This document shows, in pieces, positions 19,387 through 28,302 of a DNA stretch of 64,000 bases. A program made the position numbers and the translations under genes. The notes under the pieces are model-generated. The model did not search any database. It was not told where the DNA came from and saw only the letters and a program-made list of their open reading frames with translations. The DNA comes from an uncultured bacterium. Lineage in GTDB: Bacteria > Verrucomicrobiota > Kiritimatiellia > PWTM01. The DNA is taken from positions 50,040 to 114,039 of the forward strand of contig CALLFZ010000011.1 of the NCBI GenBank assembly GCA_938010045.1. The letters are read 5' to 3'. Each line of letters opens with the position of its first letter. Position 1 is the stretch's first letter.

Positions 19387-19566
19387 ACGAGATCGGACCT
19401 TGGTTCGCCCTCCCCCCGCCGAGGACCCACCGCCGTCATCGCCACCCCACCGTCTCCAAGGGCCTTCGCTCTGCGATCCGTGTGCGACGGCCATCGCGTA
19501 CGGTGGACAAGCCACGTTGCGTCATGCCATCATCCCGTTCAGACGTCACCACCAAGGAGTACCTCC

Positions 19567-20643
19567 ATGCACCGAAGCTGGTTGTGGCTGCTTCCACTCG
19601 CGTCCCTGCCGCTGCTGGCCGCCCCGCCCGTTGTGCGCACCGAGATCCGCCTGCCGAATCTGCCCGATCTCGTCACACTCAAATGCGATCTCCACCTCCA
19701 CACCGTGTTCTCCGATGGCGAAGTGTGGCCGCCGGTCCGCGTGATCGAGGCCTGGCGTGACGGCCTCGACGCCATCGCGCTCACCGACCACATCGAATAC
19801 CAGCCGAAGACCAACGATATCCCGAGCAACCTCTCCCGCCCATATGAGCTGGCCGCGGGTGTCGCCCGTGAGCACGGCCTCCTGTTGATCCGCGGCGCTG
19901 AAATCACGAAGTCGCCCGACATCGGCCACTACAATGCCATCTTCCTCACGAACATCCTCGACATCGCCCACGACGATGTGGTTGAGTCGGTGCGCCTCGC
20001 CCACCAGCAGGGTGCGTTCGTGTTCTGGAACCATCCGGGCTGGCGCATCGCACCCGACCAGCCGATCGTCCGTCCGCACCAGGAGCAAATGATCGCCTCG
20101 AACTGGCTGCACGGCATCGAGCTGTGGAACGACGACACCCCCTACACGAATGTGTGGCCCTGGGCGATGACAACAAAACTGACGTGGCTGGGGAATTCTG
20201 ACTATCACCGGCCGATCCCTCCGCCGACGGAGCACCACGCGAACCATCGCACGCTCACGCTCGTGTTGGCCCGCGAGCGCACCGTGCCGGCTCTGCGCGA
20301 GGCCCTGTTCCAAGGCCGCACCCTCATCTGGAGCGGAAACCTTCTCGCCGGCCGCCGCGAATGGCTCGAACCGTTCGTCGCCGCCTGTCTGCAACTCGAT
20401 CCTCCTCACCTGCGGGACTCGAAGCGGGTCGTCGCCGAGCTCCGGAACGTCTCGGACGTGCCGTTGGAATTGGTCCGTCTCGAAGGCACCGGCCCGGCGA
20501 CCATTTCGGTTCCGGCCGGCCGCTCCGTGTTGGTCCGGATCGCGGCACCCACCAACTCGCCGGCCCGCCTCGTGTACGCGGTGCAGAATGCACTGTGCGG
20601 CCCGGGAGAACCCGCCCGCGTGCAGTGGACGATCGAGCGGTGA
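19567..20643 (+). CDS. Exported PHP-domain metal-dependent phosphoesterase-like protein
   Basis: 358 residues with a signal peptide (MHRSWLWLLPLASLPLLAAP). PHP metal motifs: CDLHLHTVFSDGEVWP, IALTDHIEY, LLIRGAEIT, FWNHPGW and LTWLGNSDYH. The extra C-terminal ~80 residues form a small beta domain (VVAELRNVSDVPLELVRLEG). PHP proteins hydrolyse phosphoesters or histidinol phosphate. Exported versions with this layout are common in Lentisphaerota and Planctomycetota; their substrate is unknown. AAGGAG about 9 bases before 19567 fixes the start. Monocistronic, with ~180 bases of gene-free sequence before it. Confidence 0.85.
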   Translation: MHRSWLWLLPLASLPLLAAPPVVRTEIRLPNLPDLVTLKCDLHLHTVFSDGEVWPPVRVIEAWRDGLDAIALTDHIEYQPKTNDIPSNLSRPYELAAGVAREHGLLLIRGAEITKSPDIGHYNAIFLTNILDIAHDDVVESVRLAHQQGAFVFWNHPGWRIAPDQPIVRPHQEQMIASNWLHGIELWNDDTPYTNVWPWAMTTKLTWLGNSDYHRPIPPPTEHHANHRTLTLVLARERTVPALREALFQGRTLIWSGNLLAGRREWLEPFVAACLQLDPPHLRDSKRVVAELRNVSDVPLELVRLEGTGPATISVPAGRSVLVRIAAPTNSPARLVYAVQNALCGPGEPARVQWTIER

Positions 20644-21144
20644 CGCTCCGCGGGCAGCACCCTCGCGCAGTGCGTTCGACGCCCTCATCCTTCGTTGCGC
20701 CGGCCCCGGCGCGTCAGGCCGCCCACCCGGAGGCCGGTCCCCTGGTCGCCGACGTGATCGGCGGCCAGCGATCAGCGTATTGCTCGATCACCGCCGCGGC
20801 CGGGTCGCGGGCGCTCTCCGCGTCCGGCCCGAAGGAACCGCCCCACGACGTCGCCTCTGGTTCGCTGGACGCCCGCGACCAGCCCCTCGGCGGATCGAGC
20901 TGCGCCGCGACGGCGATCGTGGGCATGACGTGGATATGATCACTGGTGGGCACCACTCCTCCAGATCCTCGCCAAGCTGGCCGGTCCGGTGAGGTGCTGG
21001 TCCGGCACATTCGTCCGGTGCACCGATGGCGGGTCGGCGCCCACCCGCCGGCTCTTCGCCTCGGTGGAATGGCGGTGGCGAACGTAGGAGACGAAGCGCG
21101 CGCTGGCGCTTGCAGATTGGGCCCAGCCAGTGCAAGTTTCAAGT
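20644..21144 (-). other. Gene-free stretch with possible transposase remnant on the minus strand
   Basis: No intact gene in 500 bases. On the minus strand one frame ends with RDPAAAVIEQYADRWP, which matches the region near the catalytic Glu of DDE transposases (IS701/IS4-type: VIEQYxxRWxIE). A neighbouring frame has PAPHRTGQLGEDLEEW, which resembles the PPPRTGxRGRPRKxG linker of the same proteins. The spacing is compressed and the frames are broken, so at most it is a relic. Confidence 0.35.
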
Positions 21145-21894
21145 ATGGGCTGGTTGAACCGGACGGTGTGCATGGGAGCGGTGGCCGTGACCGGCGCATG
21201 CGCTGATCCCCGCGAGGGTCCGGAGGCCAATGCGCGCGGCGACGAGTGGGCAGCGGCGCGCGCGGCGATGGTGCGGCTTATCCGCGCGTATGGCGTAACC
21301 AACGAAGCGGTGCTCGACGCAATGTCGCGCGTTCCCCGCCATGAGTTCATCCCCCCTCCGTTCCGTGACCGCAGCGCCTACGGCGATCACCCCAATCCGA
21401 TCGGCCACGGCCAGACCATCTCCCAGCCCTACATCGTCGCGTACATGACCGACCGCCTCCGCGTCGGGCCCGGCGCCAAGGTGCTCGAAGTCGGGACCGG
21501 CTCCGGTTACCAGGCCGCCGTCCTCGCCGCGCTGGGTGCGCGCGTGTACACGATCGAAATCGTGCCCGAGCTGGCCGAGCACGCGCGGCGCGCGTTGCAC
21601 GCGGCCGGTTTCAACCATGTGCAGGTCAAGTGCGGCGACGGCTACCACGGATGGCCGGATGAGGCTCCGTTCGATGCGATCATCGTCACGTGCGCACCGC
21701 CCGAAGTTCCGCCGACGCTGATCGAGCAGCTACGCGACGGCGGCCGGCTTGTGATTCCCGTGGGGCTTTCGGGCTTCGCGCAAACGCTGAAGACGCTCCG
21801 CAAAGCCGGTCGGGAGCTCGTGCTGGAAGATGAACTTCCGGTTCGCTTCGTGCCCATGGTATCGGACCCCGGTGCGCCGCGGCCCGCGCCCTAA
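21145..21894 (+). CDS. pcm: Protein-L-isoaspartate O-methyltransferase, predicted lipoprotein form
   Basis: 249 residues. Methylates isoaspartyl residues using SAM, starting repair of aged proteins. Motifs: VPRHEFIP near the start, the substrate loop GHGQTISQPYIVAYM, SAM motif I VLEVGTGSGYQAAVLA, post-I YTIEIVPEL, GDGYHGWP, and PFDAIIVTCAPPEVPP. Unlike cytosolic Pcm, the N-terminus MGWLNRTVCMGAVAVTGAC looks like a lipoprotein signal with a VTGAC lipobox, so it may act in the periplasm. An upstream GTG (21130) would only lengthen the leader. Confidence 0.9.
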   Translation: MGWLNRTVCMGAVAVTGACADPREGPEANARGDEWAAARAAMVRLIRAYGVTNEAVLDAMSRVPRHEFIPPPFRDRSAYGDHPNPIGHGQTISQPYIVAYMTDRLRVGPGAKVLEVGTGSGYQAAVLAALGARVYTIEIVPELAEHARRALHAAGFNHVQVKCGDGYHGWPDEAPFDAIIVTCAPPEVPPTLIEQLRDGGRLVIPVGLSGFAQTLKTLRKAGRELVLEDELPVRFVPMVSDPGAPRPAP

Positions 21895-21927
21895 GACGGT
21901 CGCGGGCGTCGTCGCGTCGCGCGTGGC

Positions 21928-23763
21928 CTAATCCGCGAGCACGGCGAGCGCCGTCGCGACCTGGCCGAACGGCGCGCTCACCTGCACACCGCGCACGAGT
22001 CCGCGAATGCGCGCGACCGTTTCCCGGGCGATGGCGATCCCCTCACGCCGCTGACTGTCCCGGTCCGGCGCCGCGGCCATCCTTCGCATCACCTCGTCCG
22101 GCACGACCACGCCGGGCACCTCGTTGCGCATGAATTCCGCGTTCCGGAGACTCGCGAGGGGCCAGACGCCCGCAATCACGGGCACCTGAAGATCGGCGAT
22201 CGCATCGAGAAACCGTTGGAGCGGCTCGACCGCGAACACCGGCTGCGTGATCACAAACTCGGCGCCAGCCGCGACCTTTTCGCGTAGCCGCCGCAGCTCG
22301 CGCGCCATGTCAATCGCGTTCGGATCCGCCCCCACCCCGATCAGCGCCCGCGTCGGCGGGTCGAGCCGCCGACCGCCAATGTCCACTCCGCGGTTCATGT
22401 GATCCTGGATCTTCACCATGCCGATCGAGTCGGCGTCAAACACCGCGCTGGAAAATGGAAAGTCGCCCAGCTTTGGAGGATCGCCAGTGATGAAGAGAAT
22501 GTTCCGGATGCCCGCCGCCGCGCATCCGAGCAGGTCGGCCTGCATCGCGAGCAGGCTCTTGTCGCGGCTGCAAAAGTGCAGGATCGCCTCGATGCCGGCC
22601 TCCCGCTGAATCGCCAACGCGGTATAGAACGGCGAGAGCCGCGCGCTCGCCCGCGGGCCATCGGGCACGTTGATCGCGTCCACCCCCGCCTCTCGGCACT
22701 GGCGGGCCGCCGCAAGCGTCGCGTCAAGGTTCCACCCGCGCGGCGGCGAAATCTCGACGCACCGGATCCACGCGCCGGACACGAGCCGGTCCGCAAGCCG
22801 CGTCTTCCCGGCCGTCGGCGGGCGGGATGCCAACTCGATCGCGGCCGCGATCGTAGGCGCTTGATCAGCCGCATGCACGCGCGCGACCGGCCGCAGCGTT
22901 CGCGCCAGCTCACGGATGTGCTCAGGTGTCGTGCCGCAGCAGCCGCCGACCCCGCGCGCGCCGAGCTGGATGTAGCGCTGCGCATAGGTCGCCAAGTACT
23001 CGGGGCTCGTCATGTAAATGAGGCGCCCTTCGACCGGCTTCGGTGTGCCGGCGTTGGGCTGCACAATGACCGGCAGCGTCGTGAGCGGCATCAGCATCTC
23101 GAGTGCCGAGAGCATCGCGTCCGGCCCTTGCCCGCAGTTGAGACCGATCGCGGCCGGCGGCGACGCGGCGCCCCCAATGACCGCCAGCAGCGACGCGAGC
23201 GATTCGCCCCGGCTCGTCTCGCCGTTGCGGTCCACCGTCATGCTGAGCACATAGGTGAAGTCCGGCCGGCCGGCCATCGCCCGCACCGCCCGCTCCACGT
23301 CGAGCCTCGTGCCGTGCGTTTCGAACAGAATGAAGTCCGCGCCGGCCTCCGCGAGCGCCGCCGCATGGTCCGCGACCATCTCCGTGCGCTCTTCCTCCGT
23401 CGCCTCCCGTCCGAACGGCAGCTCGCCCAACGGCCCCACCGACCCCGCCACCCACCGCGCGTCGCCCGCCGCCTCGCGCGCCAGCCGCACGGCCGCCGCG
23501 TTGATCTCGCGCATCTTCTCCGCCAACCCGTACGACGCCAGCTTGTTCGCGTTAGCGCCAAACGAGTTCGTCGTGAGCACATCCGCACCAGCATCCGCAT
23601 AGGCCCGGTGGATCTCGCGGATGAGGTCCGGCGCCGTCAGACAGAGCCCGTCGTATGAGGTATTGACGAACACATGCCGTTTGTAGATCTCCGTCCCCAT
23701 GGCGCCGTCGAACACCACGACGCCCGAGGCCAGCCGCTGCAACAACTCGTCGCGCGAAATCAT
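21928..23763 (-). CDS. Bifunctional homocysteine S-methyltransferase / methylenetetrahydrofolate reductase
   Basis: 611 residues, two enzymes in one chain. Residues ~1-295 are a homocysteine methyltransferase: VFDGAMGTEIYKR, TNSFGANANKL, GLNCGQGPDAM and the zinc motif GARGVGGCCGTTPEHI. Residues ~320-605 are MTHFR: CVEISPPRGWN, HFCSRDKSLLAMQ, ILFITGDPP, FVITQPVF and VIAGVWPLASLRNAEFM. The fusion makes and uses methyl-THF in methionine synthesis, independent of cobalamin in the first half. ATG at 23763 is preferred to the upstream one at 23817 because family members begin near MISRDELLQRL. It stands 77 bases from the nupC stop. Confidence 0.93.
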   Translation of the reverse strand: MISRDELLQRLASGVVVFDGAMGTEIYKRHVFVNTSYDGLCLTAPDLIREIHRAYADAGADVLTTNSFGANANKLASYGLAEKMREINAAAVRLAREAAGDARWVAGSVGPLGELPFGREATEEERTEMVADHAAALAEAGADFILFETHGTRLDVERAVRAMAGRPDFTYVLSMTVDRNGETSRGESLASLLAVIGGAASPPAAIGLNCGQGPDAMLSALEMLMPLTTLPVIVQPNAGTPKPVEGRLIYMTSPEYLATYAQRYIQLGARGVGGCCGTTPEHIRELARTLRPVARVHAADQAPTIAAAIELASRPPTAGKTRLADRLVSGAWIRCVEISPPRGWNLDATLAAARQCREAGVDAINVPDGPRASARLSPFYTALAIQREAGIEAILHFCSRDKSLLAMQADLLGCAAAGIRNILFITGDPPKLGDFPFSSAVFDADSIGMVKIQDHMNRGVDIGGRRLDPPTRALIGVGADPNAIDMARELRRLREKVAAGAEFVITQPVFAVEPLQRFLDAIADLQVPVIAGVWPLASLRNAEFMRNEVPGVVVPDEVMRRMAAAPDRDSQRREGIAIARETVARIRGLVRGVQVSAPFGQVATALAVLAD

Positions 23764-23839
23764 ACGGCGCAGTATACCCCACCCGCCGGCGGCGCACACG
23801 ATGCGGCACGGCGCCACCCGGCTTCGCGAGCGGCCGCCC

Positions 23840-25093
23840 TCAGAGGAGAAGGCCCGCGATGCTGGCAGTCAGAAAACAGGCCAGCGAGCCGGCCAGCACC
23901 GCCCGCAGCCCCAGCGAGGCGATCTCCGCGCGTCGCTCCGGCGCCATGCCGCCGAGTCCCCCAATCAGAATCCCGATCGAGAGGAAGTTCGAAAAACCGC
24001 ACAACGCATACGTCGCCACCACCACCGCGCGGCGCGAGAGCGCCGCCGGCTGTTCCACCAGCAGCCGCGCAAGATTCGAGTAGGCGACAAACTCATTGAC
24101 GGCCGTCTTTTCGCCGATGAGCCGTCCGACCACCGCACAATCGTGCGCCGGCACTCCCATCAGCCATGCGGGTGCCGCGAACAGCCACCCGAACAGCCGC
24201 TCCAGACGCAGATCCTCGATACCCATCCACGTCCCGACCCGCCCGAGCAGAAGATTGACCAGGGCCAACAACGACAGAAAGGCCACCAAAACCGCCCCCA
24301 CGTTCGCCGCCAGCTTCATGCCGGCCAGGGCGCCCCGTGCCGCCGCGTCGAACAGATTCGCCGCCGGCTCCACCACCATCGGCGGCGTTTTGCCCGACGT
24401 CCGCGGCGCTCCGGTCTCGGGCACCATCAGTTTCGCGATCGCGAGCGCCGCGGGCGCGGACATCACTGAGGCGGCCAGGAGGTGCCCCGCAATGTCCGGC
24501 ACGTGGGCCTTGAGCATCGCGACATAAGCCGCCAGCACGCCTCCGGCCACGGTCGCCATGCCGGACACCATCACGCAGAACAACTCCGACCGCGTCATGT
24601 CGGCCACGTACGGCCGCACCAGCAGCGGCGCCTCGGTCATGCCCACGAAGACGTTCGCCGCCGCGCAGAGGGTCTCGGCACCGCTGGTGCGCAGCGTGTA
24701 GACCATCAGCCGCGCGAACGCCCCCACGACCGCTTGCACGACGCCCGCGTGATACAGGATGGCGATCAGCGCGGAGAAAAACACGATGGTGGTCAGCACC
24801 TGAAACGCGAAGAAAAACCCTTCGCTGCCGGGCTGCCCGGGCGGAATCGCGAGCGTGCTGAACACGAAGCGCGCTCCCTCGTACTGGCAGTCGAGCACCG
24901 CGCCAACCGCGTGGTTCAACCCATCGAAGACCGCGCGGCCCAGGCCCGTGCGGAGAATCGCGATCGCCAACAGCAACTGCAGCGCGAGGCCCCAGACCAC
25001 CGGGCGCCATCGCACCGAACGCCGGTCGCTCGAACACAGCCAGGCGATCGCGATCCAGACGCCGAGGCCCAACCCACCGATCCAACGCTCCAT
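23840..25093 (-). CDS. Concentrative nucleoside transporter, NupC/CNT family
   Basis: 417 residues, inner membrane. Sodium- or proton-coupled uptake of nucleosides. CNT signatures: LLAIAILRTGLGRAVF, FFFAFQVLTTIVFFSALIAIL, ANVFVGMTEAPLLVRPY, MTRSELFCVMVSGMATVAGGVLAAYV, EKTAVNEFVAYSNL and CGFSNFLSIGILIGGLGGM. About nine hydrophobic helices are seen. ATG at 25093 has AGGGG six bases upstream; the frame opens at 25117 too. No nucleoside catabolic gene is adjacent. Confidence 0.92.
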   Translation of the reverse strand: MERWIGGLGLGVWIAIAWLCSSDRRSVRWRPVVWGLALQLLLAIAILRTGLGRAVFDGLNHAVGAVLDCQYEGARFVFSTLAIPPGQPGSEGFFFAFQVLTTIVFFSALIAILYHAGVVQAVVGAFARLMVYTLRTSGAETLCAAANVFVGMTEAPLLVRPYVADMTRSELFCVMVSGMATVAGGVLAAYVAMLKAHVPDIAGHLLAASVMSAPAALAIAKLMVPETGAPRTSGKTPPMVVEPAANLFDAAARGALAGMKLAANVGAVLVAFLSLLALVNLLLGRVGTWMGIEDLRLERLFGWLFAAPAWLMGVPAHDCAVVGRLIGEKTAVNEFVAYSNLARLLVEQPAALSRRAVVVATYALCGFSNFLSIGILIGGLGGMAPERRAEIASLGLRAVLAGSLACFLTASIAGLLL

Positions 25094-25125
25094 CGCCGCC
25101 CCTCGCTGCCGGTTCAACCGTTCCG

Positions 25126-26019
25126 CTACAGCTCAAACCTCAGCCGTAGAACCGGCAACACCCGCTCGTCCACGTCCCACTGCGCCTCACGCTCGAGCTC
25201 GCCGGCCGTCTCCCCAAGACGCCTCCGATTCCACCGGTGCGCGGCGTCGATGCCGCCGTAAATGCTACCCGTGTACCATGTGATCTCCAGAAACCCGATC
25301 GCACCGGCCGCTGCCCACTGCTCGCGGTCGATCGCCCAACTCATCAGCCCGAGAAACACGCCGTTCAAAATGAGCGAGCGAGCGCCGTTGGCATACTCAC
25401 CGCTGTAGATGTACCCCAACCCGGGCACCAACCCAAGCAGCCCGCCGATCATCGGATTCCGGCGGGGCTTCGCCGCGGCAGTTTCGATGCGCCGCAGATG
25501 CACCGATTCGTCCAGCGGCGAGGCCGCGAGCGCACGCGCCGCATCGTCAAAACGACCGTCTCGAACACACAGCGCCGCGGCGCGCCGGGCCGCTACCGCG
25601 CGCGCCTCGGCCGGAGAGGTGGAGTCGTCGGCCAGGGATCTCCAATAAAATTCCGCCGCCCCAACGTCCCCCGCATGATGCGCTGTCTCGGCGCGCAGGA
25701 GCCGCAAAGGCAAGGGATCCACCCCCAGCGCCTCCGCGCGGTCCAGCGCGCGCGACGCCACCAGCGGCTGGCCCGCCCGCCAGTGCTCTCGGGCCGCCGC
25801 CCACAGCCACACGGCTCGTTCGCCGGCGGGCTCGCCCCCTAGTGCCAGCCGCCGATACTCGATCGCCGCCCCCTCGTGGTCCCCGATCGCCGCCAAGTCC
25901 GCCGCCAACCGGGCCGGGCCAGCCTCCTCCGCACCCCCTGGAACCGAGATCCCGACCAGGACCAGTACAGCGATTCGGGCCCAGAGCCGCTTAACGCCGC
26001 CGCCGGGCCAGCCACGCAT
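25126..26019 (-). CDS. Exported/membrane protein with helical repeats and C-terminal membrane segment, YidD neighbour
   Basis: 297 residues. Signal peptide or anchor (LWARIAVLVLVGISVPGGA), then ~140 residues of TPR-like helices (IGDHEGAAIEYRRLALG, AVWLWAAAREHWRAG, ALDRAEALGVDPLPL). The C-terminus holds a hydrophobic pair (GGLLGLVPGLGYIYSGEYANG and LILNGVFLGLMSWAI), like the membrane segments of TM2/DUF5683-type proteins. The ATG lies 29 bases inside the preceding yidD-like gene, so the two are translationally coupled. It may assist membrane protein insertion like YidD; this is inference from position. Confidence 0.65.
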   Translation of the reverse strand: MRGWPGGGVKRLWARIAVLVLVGISVPGGAEEAGPARLAADLAAIGDHEGAAIEYRRLALGGEPAGERAVWLWAAAREHWRAGQPLVASRALDRAEALGVDPLPLRLLRAETAHHAGDVGAAEFYWRSLADDSTSPAEARAVAARRAAALCVRDGRFDDAARALAASPLDESVHLRRIETAAAKPRRNPMIGGLLGLVPGLGYIYSGEYANGARSLILNGVFLGLMSWAIDREQWAAAGAIGFLEITWYTGSIYGGIDAAHRWNRRRLGETAGELEREAQWDVDERVLPVLRLRFEL

Positions 26020-26536
26020 CGTGATCCTCCAGCGGATCGGCGATCCGGTCCGCCACCCGCACCTCCGCCGCCGCCACGACTCCCGGCTCCCGGACCAGCC
26101 GGTCCGCGAGCATCGGAAAGGCCAGCCAACCATGCCGACGGCCGGCCTGGCGAAAATACTCCGAACAGCTTGGGGTCAGAGAACAACGCGCTCCGATCGC
26201 AGGACCGATCCCACGACGGTAGATTCCAACCATCGCGGCGGTGATCCGTCCCGCGGTTGACGGGGGACCAGCGTTCTTAGAGTCCCTCGAGGCCTCGATC
26301 GTCCGAAGCAGCGCCACCGCCTCCGGGTCGTCGGGCTGGGCGGAGAGCACACGCCGACATTCGCGCGCCGCCGCGCTTGGGCAGCCATCCTCGAATAACT
26401 GCCGCGCCAACTCGAGGCTCACCGCCGCTTCGCGGGTCGCCCCCCCGGTCGCGCCGGCCGCCGCGAACGCGGCAGCCCACCATGCGCTCAGTAATACGCG
26501 CCGCCGTACTGCGCGGCGAAATCGCGCGTCGTCCAT
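25991..26536 (-). CDS. yidD: Membrane protein insertion efficiency factor YidD fused to an exported TPR-like N-terminus
   Basis: 181 residues. Residues ~102-150 are a YidD domain: VGIYRRGIGPAIGARCSLTP, SCSEYFRQAG and HGWLAFPMLADRLVRE. The conserved Cys pair and Pro-Ser/Thr-Cys-Ser-Glu-Tyr motif are present. Ordinary YidD has only ~70-90 residues; here ~100 residues precede it, with a hydrophobic leader (LLSAWWAAAFAAAGATG) and one TPR-like helical pair (AVSLELARQLFED to RRVLSAQPDDPEAVALL). YidD assists Sec/YidC insertion at the inner membrane. No rnpA, yidC or rpmH, its usual neighbours, is nearby. Confidence 0.8.
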   Translation of the reverse strand: MDDARFRRAVRRRVLLSAWWAAAFAAAGATGGATREAAVSLELARQLFEDGCPSAAARECRRVLSAQPDDPEAVALLRTIEASRDSKNAGPPSTAGRITAAMVGIYRRGIGPAIGARCSLTPSCSEYFRQAGRRHGWLAFPMLADRLVREPGVVAAAEVRVADRIADPLEDHDAWLARRRR

Positions 26537-26778
26537 CCGTTCATCCCGTCAATACCGTTCCAGACAGACACCACGATATTGACGAGCGGCACGAGCATCA
26601 CCCACTCGCGCCAGTGGATCTCCTTGCCGTCGTTGTACGCGCCGGCCGTCCGCACGCCGAAACAGCACCCGGCAATGAACCCCATGATGCCGCCCCGCTG
26701 CGTCTGCGCCGCCGGGACTGGGACCGTCCACGACGCCAACAGCACGACCGCCACCACAAGCGCCCCAATCCGTCTCAT
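26488..26778 (-). CDS. Small exported membrane protein, paralogue 1 of a tandem pair
   Basis: 96 residues. Signal peptide MRRIGALVVAVVLLASWTVPVPA, then QTQRGGIMGFIAGCCFGVR, AGAYNDGKEIHWREWVML, a hydrophobic stretch (VPLVNIVVSVWNG) and a C-terminal QYGGAYY. It is nearly identical to the gene 10 bases upstream in the core 80 residues. The stop overlaps the yidD-fusion start by ~49 bases. GGGGAT is the likely ribosome site. It belongs to no family I can name; the GGIMGFIAGCC segment and conserved Cys pair suggest a small membrane-embedded or lipid-facing protein. Confidence 0.75.
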   Translation of the reverse strand: MRRIGALVVAVVLLASWTVPVPAAQTQRGGIMGFIAGCCFGVRTAGAYNDGKEIHWREWVMLVPLVNIVVSVWNGIDGMNGWTTRDFAAQYGGAYY

Positions 26779-26788
26779 TTCGATCCCC

Positions 26789-27076
26789 TCAGTAGTACGA
26801 CGCCCCGTAGCGCTTGGCCAGCTCCGAGGTCGTCACGCCGTTCGCGCCGTCCACGCCGTTCCAAATCGCGAACACAATGTTCACGTACGGAATCAGCATC
26901 ACCCACTCGCGCCAGTGGATCTCCTTGCCGTCGTTGTAGGCGCCGGCCGCCCGCACGCCGAAACAGCACCCGGCAATGAACCCCATGATGCCGCCCCGCT
27001 GCGTCTGCGCGGGGGCCGTAGATGCCATCAGACACACCGCCGCCATCGAGGCCAGCAGCCACCTTTTTGCTCTCAT
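26789..27076 (-). CDS. Small exported membrane protein, paralogue 2 of a tandem pair
   Basis: 95 residues. Signal peptide MRAKRWLLASMAAVCLMASTAPA, then the same core as paralogue 1: QTQRGGIMGFIAGCCFGVR, AGAYNDGKEIHWREWVML, PYVNIVFAIWNGVDG and a C-terminal YGASYY. The DNA of the core (about 26890-27010 against 26585-26705) is almost identical over more than 100 bases, while signal peptides and tails have diverged. This points to recent duplication or gene conversion. GGAGGAG sits just before the ATG; longer frames upstream lack a leader. First gene of a four-gene run ending in the yidD fusion and its partner. Confidence 0.78.
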   Translation of the reverse strand: MRAKRWLLASMAAVCLMASTAPAQTQRGGIMGFIAGCCFGVRAAGAYNDGKEIHWREWVMLIPYVNIVFAIWNGVDGANGVTTSELAKRYGASYY

Positions 27077-27119
27077 ACTCTCCTCCGCGCCGTCGAACAC
27101 AAACGGCGTTCTGCCGTCC

Positions 27120-27149
27120 ACTATAGCGCACGGCGGCCCGCTTCGCCAA
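27120..27149 (-). promoter_or_regulatory. Putative sigma70 promoter for the small-protein/yidD operon
   Basis: Reading the minus strand: TTGGCG (27149-27144), 18-base spacer, TATAGT (27125-27120), about 44 bases before the ATG at 27076. Both hexamers are close to consensus. Confidence 0.45.
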
Positions 27150-27276
27150 TCTTCGTGGGAATCGATCATGGACCGCGAGCCTCCCGCCGGCGCCCCCTCG
27201 CCGTGAAGCAGCCCCCGCGTGCACTGCCGTCGAACCCGGCCTCCGACGTCGCCGGTGCGGGCATTGACCCAACCCG

Positions 27277-28298
<1,022 letters not shown>

Positions 28299-28302
<4 letters not shown>

